Notes: generated by a model from the letters alone, not told the origin. Numbered from the stretch's first letter, positions 44,408 through 53,177 are shown. The stretch is DNA of 64,000 bases from Sphingomonas qomolangmaensis (GCF_024496245.1 NZ_CP101740.1:1-64000); one strand, 5' to 3'. Program-made: numbers and translations.

Positions 44408-45094
44408 ATGTTCACGTCACGCATTCGCACGGCAGGTTTTGCCATCGTCGCCGCTATTGGCCTGTCGGCCTGTGGCTATAACCAGGGCTATGGCTATGGC
44501 GGCCTCGGGGTCGGCGTCGGCACCGGCTATTACGACGATGGCTATTATGACGATGGTTATTATGGGTCGGGCTTCGGCGGCCTCGGCGGCGGTCTCTATG
44601 GCGGCGGCTTGGGCGGCTCGTATTTCGGCTGGAACAACGGCTTCTATTATCCCGGCACCGGCTATTATGTGTATGGCCGCGATCGTCGTCCGGTGCGCTG
44701 GAATGGCGCGCAGCAGCGTTATTGGGAAGGCCGGCGCGGCAATCTGGCACCCGCGCAGCGCCGTGATCTGCGCGCCAATTGGCAGGGCTTCCGCCAGGAC
44801 CGCCGCGAAGACACGCGCGACTTCCGTCAGGATCGCCGTGGAGACCGTCGCGACTTCCGCCAGGGTGAAGTGACCCGGCCCGAGTTCCGCGCCGAGCGAC
44901 GCGACGACCGGCGCGAGTTTCGCCAAGAACGCCGCGGCGATGCGCGCGAACTGCGGCGGGAAAACCGGCAAATCACGCGGCCAAACCGTCCGGCCGGCGT
45001 CATTCGCCAGCAGAACCGCGCCGAACGTCAGGTCAACCGCGCCAACCGCCAGGCGACGCGCGCAATGAACCGCGGGGCGGTTCGCCCGCAATAA
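44408..45094 (+). CDS. Gly/Tyr-rich and Arg/Asp-repeat lipoprotein
   Basis: A 228-residue protein with a lipoprotein signal (lipobox LSAC, Cys22). Residues about 25-80 are Gly/Tyr-rich (repeated YYDDGYYDDG and GGLYGGG). The C-terminal half consists of charged repeats of the form RxDRREDxRDFRQ. Such proteins occur in sphingomonads without a known role; a surface or matrix function is possible. GGAGGG precedes the ATG by about 9 bases. Single gene. Confidence 0.75.
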   Translation: MFTSRIRTAGFAIVAAIGLSACGYNQGYGYGGLGVGVGTGYYDDGYYDDGYYGSGFGGLGGGLYGGGLGGSYFGWNNGFYYPGTGYYVYGRDRRPVRWNGAQQRYWEGRRGNLAPAQRRDLRANWQGFRQDRREDTRDFRQDRRGDRRDFRQGEVTRPEFRAERRDDRREFRQERRGDARELRRENRQITRPNRPAGVIRQQNRAERQVNRANRQATRAMNRGAVRPQ

Positions 45095-45097
45095 GGC

Positions 45098-45553
45098 TTA
45101 CGAAGTCGAGGCTGGCCTCGTCGCGATCAGCCCGATCGCGACGAAGGTCAGCACCGGCTCGTCTTGCTGGTTGTACGTCGTCATGCGCGCACGCGTGCTC
45201 CCCATCTCGGGGCGGCTGCGCGATGCGCGCTTTTCGATGAGTTCGTTCTCGCAGCGCAGCGTATCGCCGGGGTAAACCGGTTTCAGCCAGCGTAATTCAT
45301 CGACGCCCGCGGCGCCGAGTGCGGCCTGGGGGTGTTCCTTGAGGTGCGCGACGAACATCGCCATCGTCATCGCGCAGGTGTGCCAGCCGCTCGCCGACAG
45401 CCGGCCGAAATAGGTCTCGGCTGCAGCCTCGTCGGACAGATGGAAGGGCTGCGGGTCGTAGCGTGTCGCGAACGCCAGCACCTCCTCGCGGGTGACGAGG
45501 TGGCTGCCGAACGCGGCCTTCTCGCCGACTTGCAGGTCTTCGAAATAGCGCAT
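45098..45553 (-). CDS. MaoC-like (R)-specific enoyl-CoA hydratase
   Basis: A 151-residue hot-dog-fold protein. The N-terminus FEDLQVGEKAAFGSHLVTREEVLAFATRYDPQPFHLSDEAA has the hydratase motif with catalytic Asp and His, and a GRLSASGWHTCAM segment follows. MaoC proteins hydrate enoyl-CoA esters in beta-oxidation, PHA synthesis or other acyl-CoA pathways. Specific substrate not deducible. It is convergent with the preceding lipoprotein gene. Confidence 0.9.
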   Translation of the reverse strand: MRYFEDLQVGEKAAFGSHLVTREEVLAFATRYDPQPFHLSDEAAAETYFGRLSASGWHTCAMTMAMFVAHLKEHPQAALGAAGVDELRWLKPVYPGDTLRCENELIEKRASRSRPEMGSTRARMTTYNQQDEPVLTFVAIGLIATRPASTS

Positions 45554-45591
45554 GCGGTCAGTTTCGATGCGAAACGCGACGCCCGCAACCC

Positions 45592-46833
45592 CTATTCGGC
45601 GAGCGCCGCGCGCAGCGGCGCGATCCGGCCATCGACGTCGGTCGCAGCGGGCAGTCCCGCCAGGTGCCGGAGCAGCGCGTACACATCGACATTGTCGGCA
45701 ATCGGCAGCGTGACGCCGCGGCGGAACGCGGGGCCATTTGCCACGAGGATCGAGTGCATCGCGGGATCGGCATTGTCATAGCCGTGCGCGCCGCCCTTGA
45801 TCGGATATTTGGGTGGCTGGCCCAGGATCGTCCAGCCGCTGTCGGCGATGCAGATATAGGGCGGGACGCGCGGGTTGCGGCCGTAAGCCAGCCGCGCGGG
45901 CAGCTCGCCCTTTTCCCAGCAGCGCATGTGCGGGTGTCGCTTGGCGAGCGCGGCGCGCACTGCGGCTTCGCGTCCGGGCTGCGCGTGGAACGACGCATAA
46001 GGGCCGTCCTCGGCCAGCCGGATGTCGCTGGCGGGGAAGGCGGCGAGCAGGTCGATCGTCCGATCGGCCGACACCTCCGCCATGCCATGGTCGGATACCA
46101 CGATCAGGTTCGCGGGCTGGCCGAGCGTTTCCAGCTCGCGCATCAGATCGCCGATCTGCGCATCGGCCTCGCCGATCGCCTTGTTCGCCTCGGGCGATCG
46201 CGGGCCGAAGCGATGGCCCGCGGTATCGACGGTATCGAAATACAGCGTCACCAGCTTGGGGCGGGTCGCGGCGGGGCGTCGCAGCCAGTCGACCACCGCG
46301 GCGACGCGGTTGCGCTCGGGTAGCGCCTGCGCGAATTGCTGCCAGTCGCTGGGATAGGTGTCGCGCACCTTGCTGTTCGATCCCGGCCAGAACATCGTCG
46401 CGGTGCGGACGCCCGCCTTTTCGGCGGTGACCCAGATCGGCTCGGCCTGGTCCCACCAATAGGGTTCGAGATTCGCCATGGTGAAGACCTCGTCCGGGCG
46501 CGCCGGGTCTTCGAACCGGTTGGCGACGATGCCGTTGCGGTCGGGATGCAGGCCGGTGACGATCGCATAATGGTTGGGGAAGGTCTTGGTCGGGAAGGAG
46601 GGGCGCATCGGCGCCTGGACGCCCTGCGCCGCCAGCCGCGACAAATTGGGGGTGAGCCCACGCTGGAGGTAATCGGGGTGGAAGCCGTCGATCGACAGCA
46701 GGATCGTCACCGGTTCGCGCCGTTCGACAGGCGCGGCGGCGAGCCGCGGTTCGGGGGCGATGGCGGGGCCTGCGGCGCAGGCCTGGAGCGCGGCGGCCAA
46801 CGCGACGGCAGTGAGGCGAGTGATGAGGTGCAT
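45592..46833 (-). CDS. Ectonucleotide pyrophosphatase/phosphodiesterase family protein
   Basis: A 413-residue lipoprotein (lipobox LQAC near residue 19) of the alkaline-phosphatase superfamily. Zinc-ligand and nucleophile motifs of the NPP type are present: SIDGFHPDYL, then PSFPTKTFPNHYAIVTGLHP with the catalytic Thr, later DTVDTAGHRFGP, SDHGMAEV and GTPXGXDN-like GAHGYDNADPAMHS. It likely hydrolyses nucleotide or phospholipid phosphodiesters in the periplasm or at the surface. ATG at 46833 puts the signal at the N-terminus. Confidence 0.9.
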   Translation of the reverse strand: MHLITRLTAVALAAALQACAAGPAIAPEPRLAAAPVERREPVTILLSIDGFHPDYLQRGLTPNLSRLAAQGVQAPMRPSFPTKTFPNHYAIVTGLHPDRNGIVANRFEDPARPDEVFTMANLEPYWWDQAEPIWVTAEKAGVRTATMFWPGSNSKVRDTYPSDWQQFAQALPERNRVAAVVDWLRRPAATRPKLVTLYFDTVDTAGHRFGPRSPEANKAIGEADAQIGDLMRELETLGQPANLIVVSDHGMAEVSADRTIDLLAAFPASDIRLAEDGPYASFHAQPGREAAVRAALAKRHPHMRCWEKGELPARLAYGRNPRVPPYICIADSGWTILGQPPKYPIKGGAHGYDNADPAMHSILVANGPAFRRGVTLPIADNVDVYALLRHLAGLPAATDVDGRIAPLRAALAE

Positions 46834-46896
46834 GGCGGCGCACTGCCACCGAAGCGTTACCGGGGAAAGACGCTTCGGCGCGCCGATCACAAGGAA

Positions 46897-46930
46897 GCGG
46901 CCGCGGTTCCCTGTCGGAAACCGCGGCCGC
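46897..46930 (-). terminator. Strong hairpin downstream of ctrA
   Basis: GCGGCCGCGGTTTCC pairs with GGAACCGCGGCCGC (one bulge) in the gap after the ctrA stop. The minus-strand tail is TTCCTTGTG rather than a pure U-run, so it may be a partly Rho-dependent stop. Confidence 0.6.
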
Positions 46931-46966
46931 TACACTTCACAGCCCCCCCCTGGTAAAGGATTCGGA

Positions 46967-47680
46967 TCAGGCGACCTGCGCCTCGACCAGGCTCAGTCCG
47001 ATCCCGTCGGGATCGCGCAGCACATAGCCGCGCCCCCATACGGTCTCGATATAATTGTCGCCGTCGGTCGCCATGCTCAGCTTCTTGCGAAGCTTGCAGA
47101 TGAAGACGTCGATGATCTTGAGTTCGGGCTCGTCCATCCCGCCATAGAGGTGGTTGAGGAACATTTCCTTGGTCAGCGTCGTGCCCTTGCGCAGCGAAAG
47201 CAGCTCGAGCATCGCATATTCCTTGCCGGTCAGATGCACGCGCGCATTGTCGACCTCGACCGTCTTGGCATCGAGATTTACCGCCAGCTTGCCGGTGCGG
47301 ATGACCGACTGGCTGTGCCCCTTCGAGCGGCGGACGACGGCGTGGATGCGCGCGACCAGTTCGTCGCGGTGGAAGGGCTTGGTGACGTAATCGTCGGCGC
47401 CAAAGCCGAACGAGCGCACCTTGCTGTCCATTTCGTTGTTGCCCGACAGGATCAGCACCGGCGTCGAAACGCGCGCGACGCGGAGCCGCTTGAGCACTTC
47501 GTAGCCGTGCATGTCGGGCAGATTCAGGTCGAGCAGGATGATATCGTAATCGTACAGCTTGCCCAGATCGAGGCCTTCTTCGCCAAGATCGGTCGTATAG
47601 ATGTTGAAACCTTCGGTCGTCAGCATGAGATCGATCGCCTTGGCGGTCGTCGGCTCGTCCTCGATCAGCAATACGCGCAT
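46967..47680 (-). CDS. ctrA: Cell-cycle response regulator CtrA
   Basis: CtrA is the OmpR-type master regulator of alphaproteobacteria, controlling replication and polar development. The 237-residue protein has the acidic pocket ED at 7-8, phospho-acceptor Asp51 in [17 protein letters not shown] switch residues (ILSGNNEMD), and lysine in DDYVTKPF. The C-terminal winged-helix domain includes [53 protein letters not shown], near-identical to known CtrA. A TTAG-N7-TTAA box lies upstream, consistent with autoregulation. Confidence 0.96.
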   Translation of the reverse strand: MRVLLIEDEPTTAKAIDLMLTTEGFNIYTTDLGEEGLDLGKLYDYDIILLDLNLPDMHGYEVLKRLRVARVSTPVLILSGNNEMDSKVRSFGFGADDYVTKPFHRDELVARIHAVVRRSKGHSQSVIRTGKLAVNLDAKTVEVDNARVHLTGKEYAMLELLSLRKGTTLTKEMFLNHLYGGMDEPELKIIDVFICKLRKKLSMATDGDNYIETVWGRGYVLRDPDGIGLSLVEAQVA

Positions 47681-47779
47681 CGGTTCGTCCCCCTGTACCC
47701 GTGTAGTGCGGACCCGCCCCCCTGCGGCCGGCGCACTGCTGAGTAATCGATTAACCTAAACACATCTGAAGGCAAAAGG

Positions 47780-47794
47780 TTAATTTGTCCCTAA
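47780..47794 (-). promoter_or_regulatory. CtrA-box-like site upstream of ctrA
   Basis: Read on the minus strand: TTAG, seven bases, TTAA, which differs by one base from the TTAA-N7-TTAA consensus. A second half-site TTAACC lies at 47751-47756. Both are within 115 bases of the ctrA start codon. Confidence 0.6.
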
Positions 47795-47825
47795 CCGGCC
47801 TATTCCGGCGAGTCGCGGCGAATCG

Positions 47826-48788
47826 TCAGGGGTTGGCGGCCAAGTTGCGGAAGCGATCGGCGAAGAAGGCGATCAAGGTCTCGACGCGCGCGGGGCGCCT
47901 TGCACCCGGCGGGGTAAGTAAATGCAGCCCGATCGGCTGCCCCGCCCATTCGGGCAGGATCGTGACGAGCGATCCCGCGGCCAGATCCTCCTCGACGATG
48001 AAATCAGGCAGCCGCGCGATGCCGAGCCCGGCGCGCAATGCCGGCAGCATCGCATCGCCGCTGTCGGCGGCGAGCGGTCCGCTCGGGCGGATCGCCGCGA
48101 CTTCGCCATTCGGCCCCTCGAACTGCCAGGTCGGGTTGGGGCGGTTGGTATAGGTGAAGCAGGCATGCTCCGCGAGCTGTGCGGGATGCGTCGGGGTGCC
48201 GGCGCGCTCCAGATATGCGGGGGCGGCGACGATATGCCCGCGCACGCTCGCCAGCCGGCGCGCGCGGAGCGAACTGTCGGGCAGGTCGGCGATCCGCAGC
48301 GCCACGTCGATGCCGGCGGCGATGATGTCGATCCGGGTGTCGGACAGCGTCAGGTCGATCTGGATCGCGGGATTGGCGAGCAGGAAATCGGCGATCGCGG
48401 GGGCGACGTGGCGGACGCCGAAGGTCATCGGCGCGGCGACCCGGACCAGCCCGGCGGGCGCGGTCGCGGCCTCGCGCGCGGCTTCCTCGGCGGCATGGCC
48501 CTCCTCGACGATTCGCTGCGCGCGTTCGGCGAGCGCCTTGCCGCTGTCGGTGAGCGTCAATTTGCGCGAGCTGCGGTGGAACAGCGAGGTGCCAAGCCGC
48601 GCCTCGAGCCGGGTGATCGCCTTCGACACCGTCGCCTTGCTGACGCCGATCGCGGTGGCGGCGCCGCTGAACGATCGCTGTTCGACCACCGCGGCGAAGA
48701 TCGCCCATGCTTCTAGGTCGGGGAGCTGCATCGTGCCGGTGGGATAAGCGAACCGAAGCCGATCGGCAATTGCGCGGGCGTTTACCAT
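47826..48788 (-). CDS. LysR-family transcriptional regulator
   Basis: A 320-residue regulator: N-terminal winged helix-turn-helix (FAAVVEQRSFSGAATAIGVSKATVSKAITRLEARLGTSLFHRSSRKLTLTDSG) and a C-terminal periplasmic-binding-like effector domain (VRVAAPMTFG onward). The ATG at 48788 is preceded by GAGGGG at good spacing; the ATG at 48731, giving the more usual length, has no ribosome site. It is divergent from the MVL-lectin gene, a possible target, but no LysR box was identified. Confidence 0.9.
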   Translation of the reverse strand: MVNARAIADRLRFAYPTGTMQLPDLEAWAIFAAVVEQRSFSGAATAIGVSKATVSKAITRLEARLGTSLFHRSSRKLTLTDSGKALAERAQRIVEEGHAAEEAAREAATAPAGLVRVAAPMTFGVRHVAPAIADFLLANPAIQIDLTLSDTRIDIIAAGIDVALRIADLPDSSLRARRLASVRGHIVAAPAYLERAGTPTHPAQLAEHACFTYTNRPNPTWQFEGPNGEVAAIRPSGPLAADSGDAMLPALRAGLGIARLPDFIVEEDLAAGSLVTILPEWAGQPIGLHLLTPPGARRPARVETLIAFFADRFRNLAANP

Positions 48789-48851
48789 ATTCCCCTCGCC
48801 GCGCGGCCGCGATATGGTTGTGCGATCGAAACGACTTCGGCGGAGGGGACG

Positions 48852-49487
48852 ATGCTGGGTAGCGTTGCTCTGGGGTTGGCGGTGCTGGTGGGGATCGGCG
48901 GCGCGGCGGGTGCCGCCCAGCCCGAAGCGGCGGCGCAGCGCTGGGATCGGCGCGACGATTTCGCGCTCGACGTCGGTCGCGTCGAGTATCCCGGCGGCTA
49001 TTTCGTCGAGGGGCGGCGTGGCAACTGGATCGAATATGCAAGCGACGGGCGGGTGAAGGCGCGGTTCGTCGAGACCGGGCGCACCGACGGCCATATCGAT
49101 CTCGACGATGCCACGCGCGACCTGCAGATCCGCCTGAATATTGGCGGCCGGGTGATCGAGATCACCGAGCGGCGCGGCGCGTGGCGGCGGTTGTACGCGA
49201 TCAACGGCACGCGGCCGAGCGCCGGCGACCGGGCGGGGCGCGGCCGCTACGACCGGCGCCGCGATCGCTACGACGACCGCCGCTACGATGATCGTCGCTA
49301 CGACGATGGCGAAGACATGCGCTCGCGCGACCTGGTGCGCGAGATCGCTGCCGGGGTGATCTTCAACCAGGTCGATGCTCAGGTGAAATGCCAGGGGGTG
49401 GCGATCCGCGAACGCGGCGAATGGACTGGCCAGTGGCGCACGATGCAGGGCCAGCAGGGCTTATGCGAAATACGCTATCGCCAATAG
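48852..49487 (+). CDS. Secreted protein with C-terminal MVL-type lectin domain
   Basis: A 211-residue protein with a signal peptide (cut near GAAQ, residue 22-23). The first domain (about 30-115) is of unknown type. It is followed by an Arg/Asp/Tyr-rich repeat (about 125-150; repeated YDDRRYDD). The C-terminal 50 residues match the MVL (Microcystis viridis lectin) motif: AGVIFNQVDAQVKCQGVA, then GEWTGQWRTMQG and a Cys near the end (LCEIRY). MVL domains bind mannan-type glycans. A role in polysaccharide binding at the cell surface is inferred. CGGAGGGG precedes the ATG. Confidence 0.75.
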   Translation: MLGSVALGLAVLVGIGGAAGAAQPEAAAQRWDRRDDFALDVGRVEYPGGYFVEGRRGNWIEYASDGRVKARFVETGRTDGHIDLDDATRDLQIRLNIGGRVIEITERRGAWRRLYAINGTRPSAGDRAGRGRYDRRRDRYDDRRYDDRRYDDGEDMRSRDLVREIAAGVIFNQVDAQVKCQGVAIRERGEWTGQWRTMQGQQGLCEIRYRQ

Positions 49488-49576
49488 CCGGCGGCGAAAC
49501 GAAGTGTTTCCATCGTTTCGATTTTCGTGACCATCGATCGCACCTATGTTCCCTTCAACACGAAAGGAACTCAGCG

Positions 49577-50275
49577 ATGATCGACAAACGTTCGTTCGAA
49601 AGCCTGGGCCATGCCGACCATGGTTGGCTCAAGGCGCGCCATCATTTCTCGTTCGCCAATTATTACGATCCCTCACGGATGGGCTGGGGCAAGATCCGCG
49701 TCTGGAACGATGACGAGATCGCCGCCAATTCGGGCTTCCCGCCGCATCCGCACAGCGACATGGAAATCATCACCTATGTGCGATCGGGTGCGATCACCCA
49801 CAAGGATTCGATGGGCAATGAAGGCCGCACCGTGGCGGGCGACGTCCAGGTGATGTCGGCAGGCACCGGGGTTCGCCACGCCGAATATAATCTCGAGCCC
49901 GAGACGACGCGGATCTTCCAGATCTGGATCGAGCCGAGCCGGCGCGGCGGTGCACCGTCCTGGGGTGCCAAGCCCTTCCCCAAGGAGCAGCGCTCGGGCC
50001 AGTTCGCGGTGCTCGCCAGCGGCTTTGCCGAGGATGGCGACGCGCTGCCGATCCGCGCCGAGGCGCGGGTGCTCGGCGCGACGGTGAAGGCGGGCGAAAC
50101 GATCGACTATGCGATCGGCGAGGGGCGGCACGTGTATCTGGTGCCCGCCACCGGCGCGATCGAGGTCAATGGCGAGGCGGTCAATGCTCGCGACGGCGCG
50201 GCGCTGACGGGCGGCCAGACCGTCTCGATCCGCGCGACCGCGGAAGCCGAGATCGTGTTGGTCGATTCGGAATAG
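49577..50275 (+). CDS. Pirin-family protein
   Basis: A 232-residue double cupin protein. The N-terminal cupin has the metal-binding histidines in GFPPHPHSDMEIITYV and later GTGVRHAEYN, matching pirins such as YhhW, some of which oxidise quercetin. AAAGGAAC precedes the ATG. It stands in the same direction as wrbA, separated from it by a palindromic repeat; pirin plus WrbA suggests a small oxidative-stress or quinone-related group. Confidence 0.92.
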   Translation: MIDKRSFESLGHADHGWLKARHHFSFANYYDPSRMGWGKIRVWNDDEIAANSGFPPHPHSDMEIITYVRSGAITHKDSMGNEGRTVAGDVQVMSAGTGVRHAEYNLEPETTRIFQIWIEPSRRGGAPSWGAKPFPKEQRSGQFAVLASGFAEDGDALPIRAEARVLGATVKAGETIDYAIGEGRHVYLVPATGAIEVNGEAVNARDGAALTGGQTVSIRATAEAEIVLVDSE

Positions 50276-50282
50276 CGAAATC

Positions 50283-50383
50283 CCCCTCCCGCTTGCGGGA
50301 GGGGTTAGGGGAGGGCGTGTCCCGACGCGGTGCGCCCTCCGTGACATTCCCTCCCCCGACCCCTCCCGCAGGCGGGAGGGGAG
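50283..50383. repeat. Palindromic repeat, CCCCTCCCGC family (pirin/wrbA gap)
   Basis: Inverted arms CCCCTCCCGCTTGCGGGAGG (left) and CCCCTCCCGCAGGCGGGAGG (right end at 50383), each followed on the inner side by a TTAGGGGAGGG or CCCTCCCCC stretch. It ends 10 bases before the ribosome site of wrbA. Confidence 0.85.
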
Positions 50384-50404
50384 AAGGGCTCAAGGAGATT
50401 GAAG

Positions 50405-51007
50405 ATGGCAAAAGTTCTGGTGCTCTATTATTCATCCTACGGGCATATCGAGACGATGGCCGAGGCAGTCGCCGAGGGTGCACGCGGTGCCGGCGCGAGC
50501 GTCGATATCCGCCGCGTTGCTGAAACCGCACCGCAGGCGGTGGTCGAGGCGGCGCATTTCAAGACCGACAGCGCGCATCCGGTGATCGAAGGCCCCGACG
50601 CGCTGGCGGACTATGACGCGATCGTGATCGGTACCGGCACGCGCTATGGCCGGATGACCAGCCAGATGGCGGCGTTCCTCGACACCACCGGCGGCCTATG
50701 GGCGCGCGGCGCGCTCAACGGGAAGGTCGGCGGCGCGTTCACCTCGACCGCAAGCCAACATGGCGGGCAGGAGACCACCTTGTTCTCGATCATCACCAAC
50801 CTGCTGCACTTCGGCATGACGGTGGTCGGGCTCGATTACGGCTTCCAGGGGCAGATGGGGCTCGACGAGGTCAAGGGCGGATCGCCTTATGGCGCGACGA
50901 CGATCGCCGATGGCGACGGCAGCCGCCAGCCGAGCGCGGTCGAACTCGACGGCGCGCGGTATCAGGGGCGGCGGATCGCCGAGGTCGCGGCGAAGCTGTT
51001 TGGATAG
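50405..51007 (+). CDS. wrbA: NAD(P)H:quinone oxidoreductase WrbA
   Basis: A 200-residue flavodoxin-like protein that reduces quinones by two electrons, limiting redox cycling. FMN-site motifs: [15 protein letters not shown] at the N-terminus, [18 protein letters not shown] in the middle, and [22 protein letters not shown] near residue 115. Start ATG at 50405 follows AAGGAG; the family length is about 200. Follows pirin after a palindromic repeat. Confidence 0.95.
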   Translation: MAKVLVLYYSSYGHIETMAEAVAEGARGAGASVDIRRVAETAPQAVVEAAHFKTDSAHPVIEGPDALADYDAIVIGTGTRYGRMTSQMAAFLDTTGGLWARGALNGKVGGAFTSTASQHGGQETTLFSIITNLLHFGMTVVGLDYGFQGQMGLDEVKGGSPYGATTIADGDGSRQPSAVELDGARYQGRRIAEVAAKLFG

Positions 51008-51017
51008 AATCAGCCCA

Positions 51018-51138
51018 CCGTTCGTCCTGAGTAGGGACTGAGCGAAGGCGAAGGCCCGTATCGAAGGAGATTGCCCCAAGCGGGCCGGTCCTTCGATACG
51101 CCGCTTCGACAAGCTCAGCGGCTACTCAGGACGAACGG
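51018..51138. repeat. 121-bp palindromic repeat, near-identical to 29764-29884
   Basis: Same arms (CCGTTCGTCCTGAGTAG and complement) and almost the same interior as the argD-argF copy, with only a few changes. It lies between convergent wrbA and the VanY-type gene and could act as a transcription stop. Confidence 0.9.
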
Positions 51139-51149
51139 TACGTCAAAAG

Positions 51150-51920
51150 TCACTCGGGCCGAGGCCTCGCCGGAAACGACTTGCGCGCCTGCGAGAAGGT
51201 AGCGCGCGCCGCCGTAGCCCCCGGCACCGCGGCGCTGGTGCCGACCCAGCGCCAATGCCACGGCTCCCACTTCATCTGCTGCTTGTTCCCCGCGGGAAAC
51301 GACATTTCGAAGCCGTAGCGCGCGGCGTTGGCGATCAGCCATTTGCCCACTGGCGTCGCGGCGAAGCATGCGTCGGCATCGGGGCAGCCGCCGCGATCGG
51401 TAGTACCGAAATCGACGACATAGCCGGTGGCGTGTTCGCTATAGCCCGGCGGGGCAGATGCCCAGGCGCGGTCGCGAAAGCCCATGCTCCGGCCCGACAG
51501 GATCCCCGCGCAAAAGGTCTGCGCCTGGAACGCGACGCCGCGATGGCACGATACCGAGCGCAGCTTGCCCGCGACAGCCGGATCGGCGTTCGACGCGGCG
51601 ATCAGCCGGTTGAGGTCGCCGAGCATCGCGGGATGGACGCGGCACGCGCCGCCGTCGTCGAGCGGGGGCGGGGCGGGCAGCAGCACGCTTTCGGACACGC
51701 CGGGATAGGGGAAATGGTTGAGCAGCCGCCCGTCGCGGGTGGGGGCGACGCTGCCGCGCTCGCACAGCGCGACCGGCGCGCGTGCGACGATCGGTGGCGG
51801 GGCGATAGCGACCGTGGGTGCCGCGACCGGCGGCGGCGGGGCGGGTGCGGCGACCTCCGCCGGCGGCGCGGCGCAGGCGGCGAGGGTGAGCGCTAGCGTC
51901 ACCCCAAGCACCGTTCGCAC
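51150..51920 (-). CDS. VanY-type D-alanyl-D-alanine carboxypeptidase lipoprotein
   Basis: A 256-residue predicted lipoprotein (lipobox LAAC near residue 15) with a Pro/Ala-rich linker. The LAS/VanY zinc-peptidase motifs are present: SEHATGYVVDF (S-x-H-x-x-G-x-A-x-D type) and EPWHWRWVG (E-P-W-H). Such enzymes trim the terminal D-Ala from peptidoglycan stems. The frame stays open upstream through a palindromic repeat; GTG at 51920 gives a proper signal peptide, but that codon lies inside the repeat, which apparently replaced the original start region. An ATG at 52028 with the repeat in the signal is the alternative. Confidence 0.82.
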   Translation of the reverse strand: MRTVLGVTLALTLAACAAPPAEVAAPAPPPPVAAPTVAIAPPPIVARAPVALCERGSVAPTRDGRLLNHFPYPGVSESVLLPAPPPLDDGGACRVHPAMLGDLNRLIAASNADPAVAGKLRSVSCHRGVAFQAQTFCAGILSGRSMGFRDRAWASAPPGYSEHATGYVVDFGTTDRGGCPDADACFAATPVGKWLIANAARYGFEMSFPAGNKQQMKWEPWHWRWVGTSAAVPGATAARATFSQARKSFPARPRPE

Positions 51921-51997
51921 TGAGCTTGTCGAAGTGCCGTTCTTCTCTTCGGCAGCCGAAAAGAAAAACGGTGCTTCGACAAGCTCAGCACGAACGG
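51911..51997. repeat. Palindromic repeat, CTGAGCTTGTCGAAG family, at VanY start
   Basis: CCGTTCGCACTGAGCTTGTC on the left and its complement ending CGAACGG at 51997, with about 45 bases between that include a short CTTCTCTTCGG/CCGAAAAGAAG pair. It covers the N-terminal coding region of the VanY-type gene. Confidence 0.87.
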
Positions 51998-52044
51998 CGG
52001 ATAGGAGGGTTCGCCTAGGGCCAAACATCCCTATAGGGGGGACC

Positions 52045-52752
52045 ATGTTAAGCGACCGCATCCTGTTCATCGATGGCGAGGCACTGATCCTCGACAAACC
52101 CGCCGGCCTGCCGGTGGATTCGCCCCGCGACCGCAGCCCGAGTGTCGAATCGATGCTCGATGAGCTGACTTTCGGTTTCAAGCGCGTTCCTTTGCCCGTC
52201 CATCGGCTCGACCGCGACACCAGCGGCTGCCTGCTACTGGCGCGCAACCCCAAGGCGCACAAGCGGTTCCAGCAGGCGTTCGAACAAGGGCTGGTCACCA
52301 AGAAATATCTCGCGGTGCTCGACGGCGTGCCCGACGACGCGACCGGCACCGTCGACATGGCGCTGATCAAGGTCAGCACCGCCGAGACCGGCTGGCGGAT
52401 GGTCGGAGATCCGCAGGGCAAGCGCGCGGTGACGCATTGGGAGGTGCTGCGCGAGCATCAGGGCCGCGCGTTGGTGGCCTTCACCCCCGAAACCGGGCGG
52501 ACGCACCAAATCCGCGTCCATGCCTCGCACGGCATGGGGATCCCGATCGTCGGCGATCCGGTCTATGGCCGGGCCGATCAGCGGCTGGTGATGCTGTTGC
52601 ACGCGGTCGAGCTGTCGGTGCCGCGCGAAGGCAAGCCGCCGGTCGCCGCTACCTCGGACCTGCCCGAGCGCTTTGCGCTGGCGGGGTTCGGGCCTGCGCC
52701 GGTTGCCAGTGCCGAGCCCAGCGACCAGCCGAGCGACCCGGCGGGTGTCTGA
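52045..52752 (+). CDS. RluA-family 23S rRNA/tRNA pseudouridine synthase
   Basis: A 235-residue single-domain pseudouridine synthase of the RluA/RluC/TruC group. The catalytic Asp is in VHRLDRDTSGCLLLARN; other landmarks are ILDKPAGLPV and ETGRTHQIRVHASHGMGIPIVGDPVYG. No N-terminal S4 domain. AGGGGGGACC precedes the ATG. The 3' end overlaps the arfB start by 8 bases, implying coupling. Specific RNA target not known. Confidence 0.92.
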   Translation: MLSDRILFIDGEALILDKPAGLPVDSPRDRSPSVESMLDELTFGFKRVPLPVHRLDRDTSGCLLLARNPKAHKRFQQAFEQGLVTKKYLAVLDGVPDDATGTVDMALIKVSTAETGWRMVGDPQGKRAVTHWEVLREHQGRALVAFTPETGRTHQIRVHASHGMGIPIVGDPVYGRADQRLVMLLHAVELSVPREGKPPVAATSDLPERFALAGFGPAPVASAEPSDQPSDPAGV

Positions 52753-53152
52753 CTATCGCATCCCCGACGAAGCGATCGTCGAGGAACGCTTCCTCGCCGC
52801 GACCGGGCCTGGGGGGCAGAATGTCAACAAGGTAGCGACCGCGGTGCAGCTGCGCGTCGATGTGTATCGGCTGGGGCTGGCGCCCTGGGCCTATGCGCAG
52901 CTGAAGACGCTGGCGGGCAGCAGGATGACCGCGGGCGGCGAATTGCTGATCACCGCGCGCCGCTTTCGTACACAGGACGCCAATCGCGAGGATGCGCGCG
53001 CGCGGCTGTCCGAACTGGTGGGGCAGGCGATGGTGCGCCAGGCACGGCGGATCGCGACCAAGCCGAGCCGCAATGCCAAGGCCAAGCGCGTCGATGCCAA
53101 GAAAAGCCGCGCGAGCGTGAAGGCCGGGCGCGGCAAGGTTTCGATGGACTGA
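52745..53152 (+). CDS. arfB: Peptidyl-tRNA hydrolase ArfB (stalled-ribosome rescue)
   Basis: ArfB releases peptides from stalled ribosomes by hydrolysing peptidyl-tRNA. The 135-residue protein has the release-factor GGQ motif in ATGPGGQNVNKV and the long basic C-terminal tail (KPSRNAKAKRVDAKKSRASVKAGRGK) that enters the mRNA channel. The start is GTG at 52745, overlapping the end of the upstream pseudouridine synthase gene; no better start exists. Confidence 0.93.
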   Translation: MSDYRIPDEAIVEERFLAATGPGGQNVNKVATAVQLRVDVYRLGLAPWAYAQLKTLAGSRMTAGGELLITARRFRTQDANREDARARLSELVGQAMVRQARRIATKPSRNAKAKRVDAKKSRASVKAGRGKVSMD

Positions 53153-53177
53153 GGGGAGGGGGATAGCCTTACCCCCA

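Noticed and set aside
44417..45091. Antisense hydrophobic frame over the Gly/Tyr-rich lipoprotein gene, resembling a membrane protein
   Set aside because: Ala/Ile-rich translation is the expected mirror of the Arg/Asp/Tyr/Gly codons. The sense frame has a ribosome site and a lipobox.
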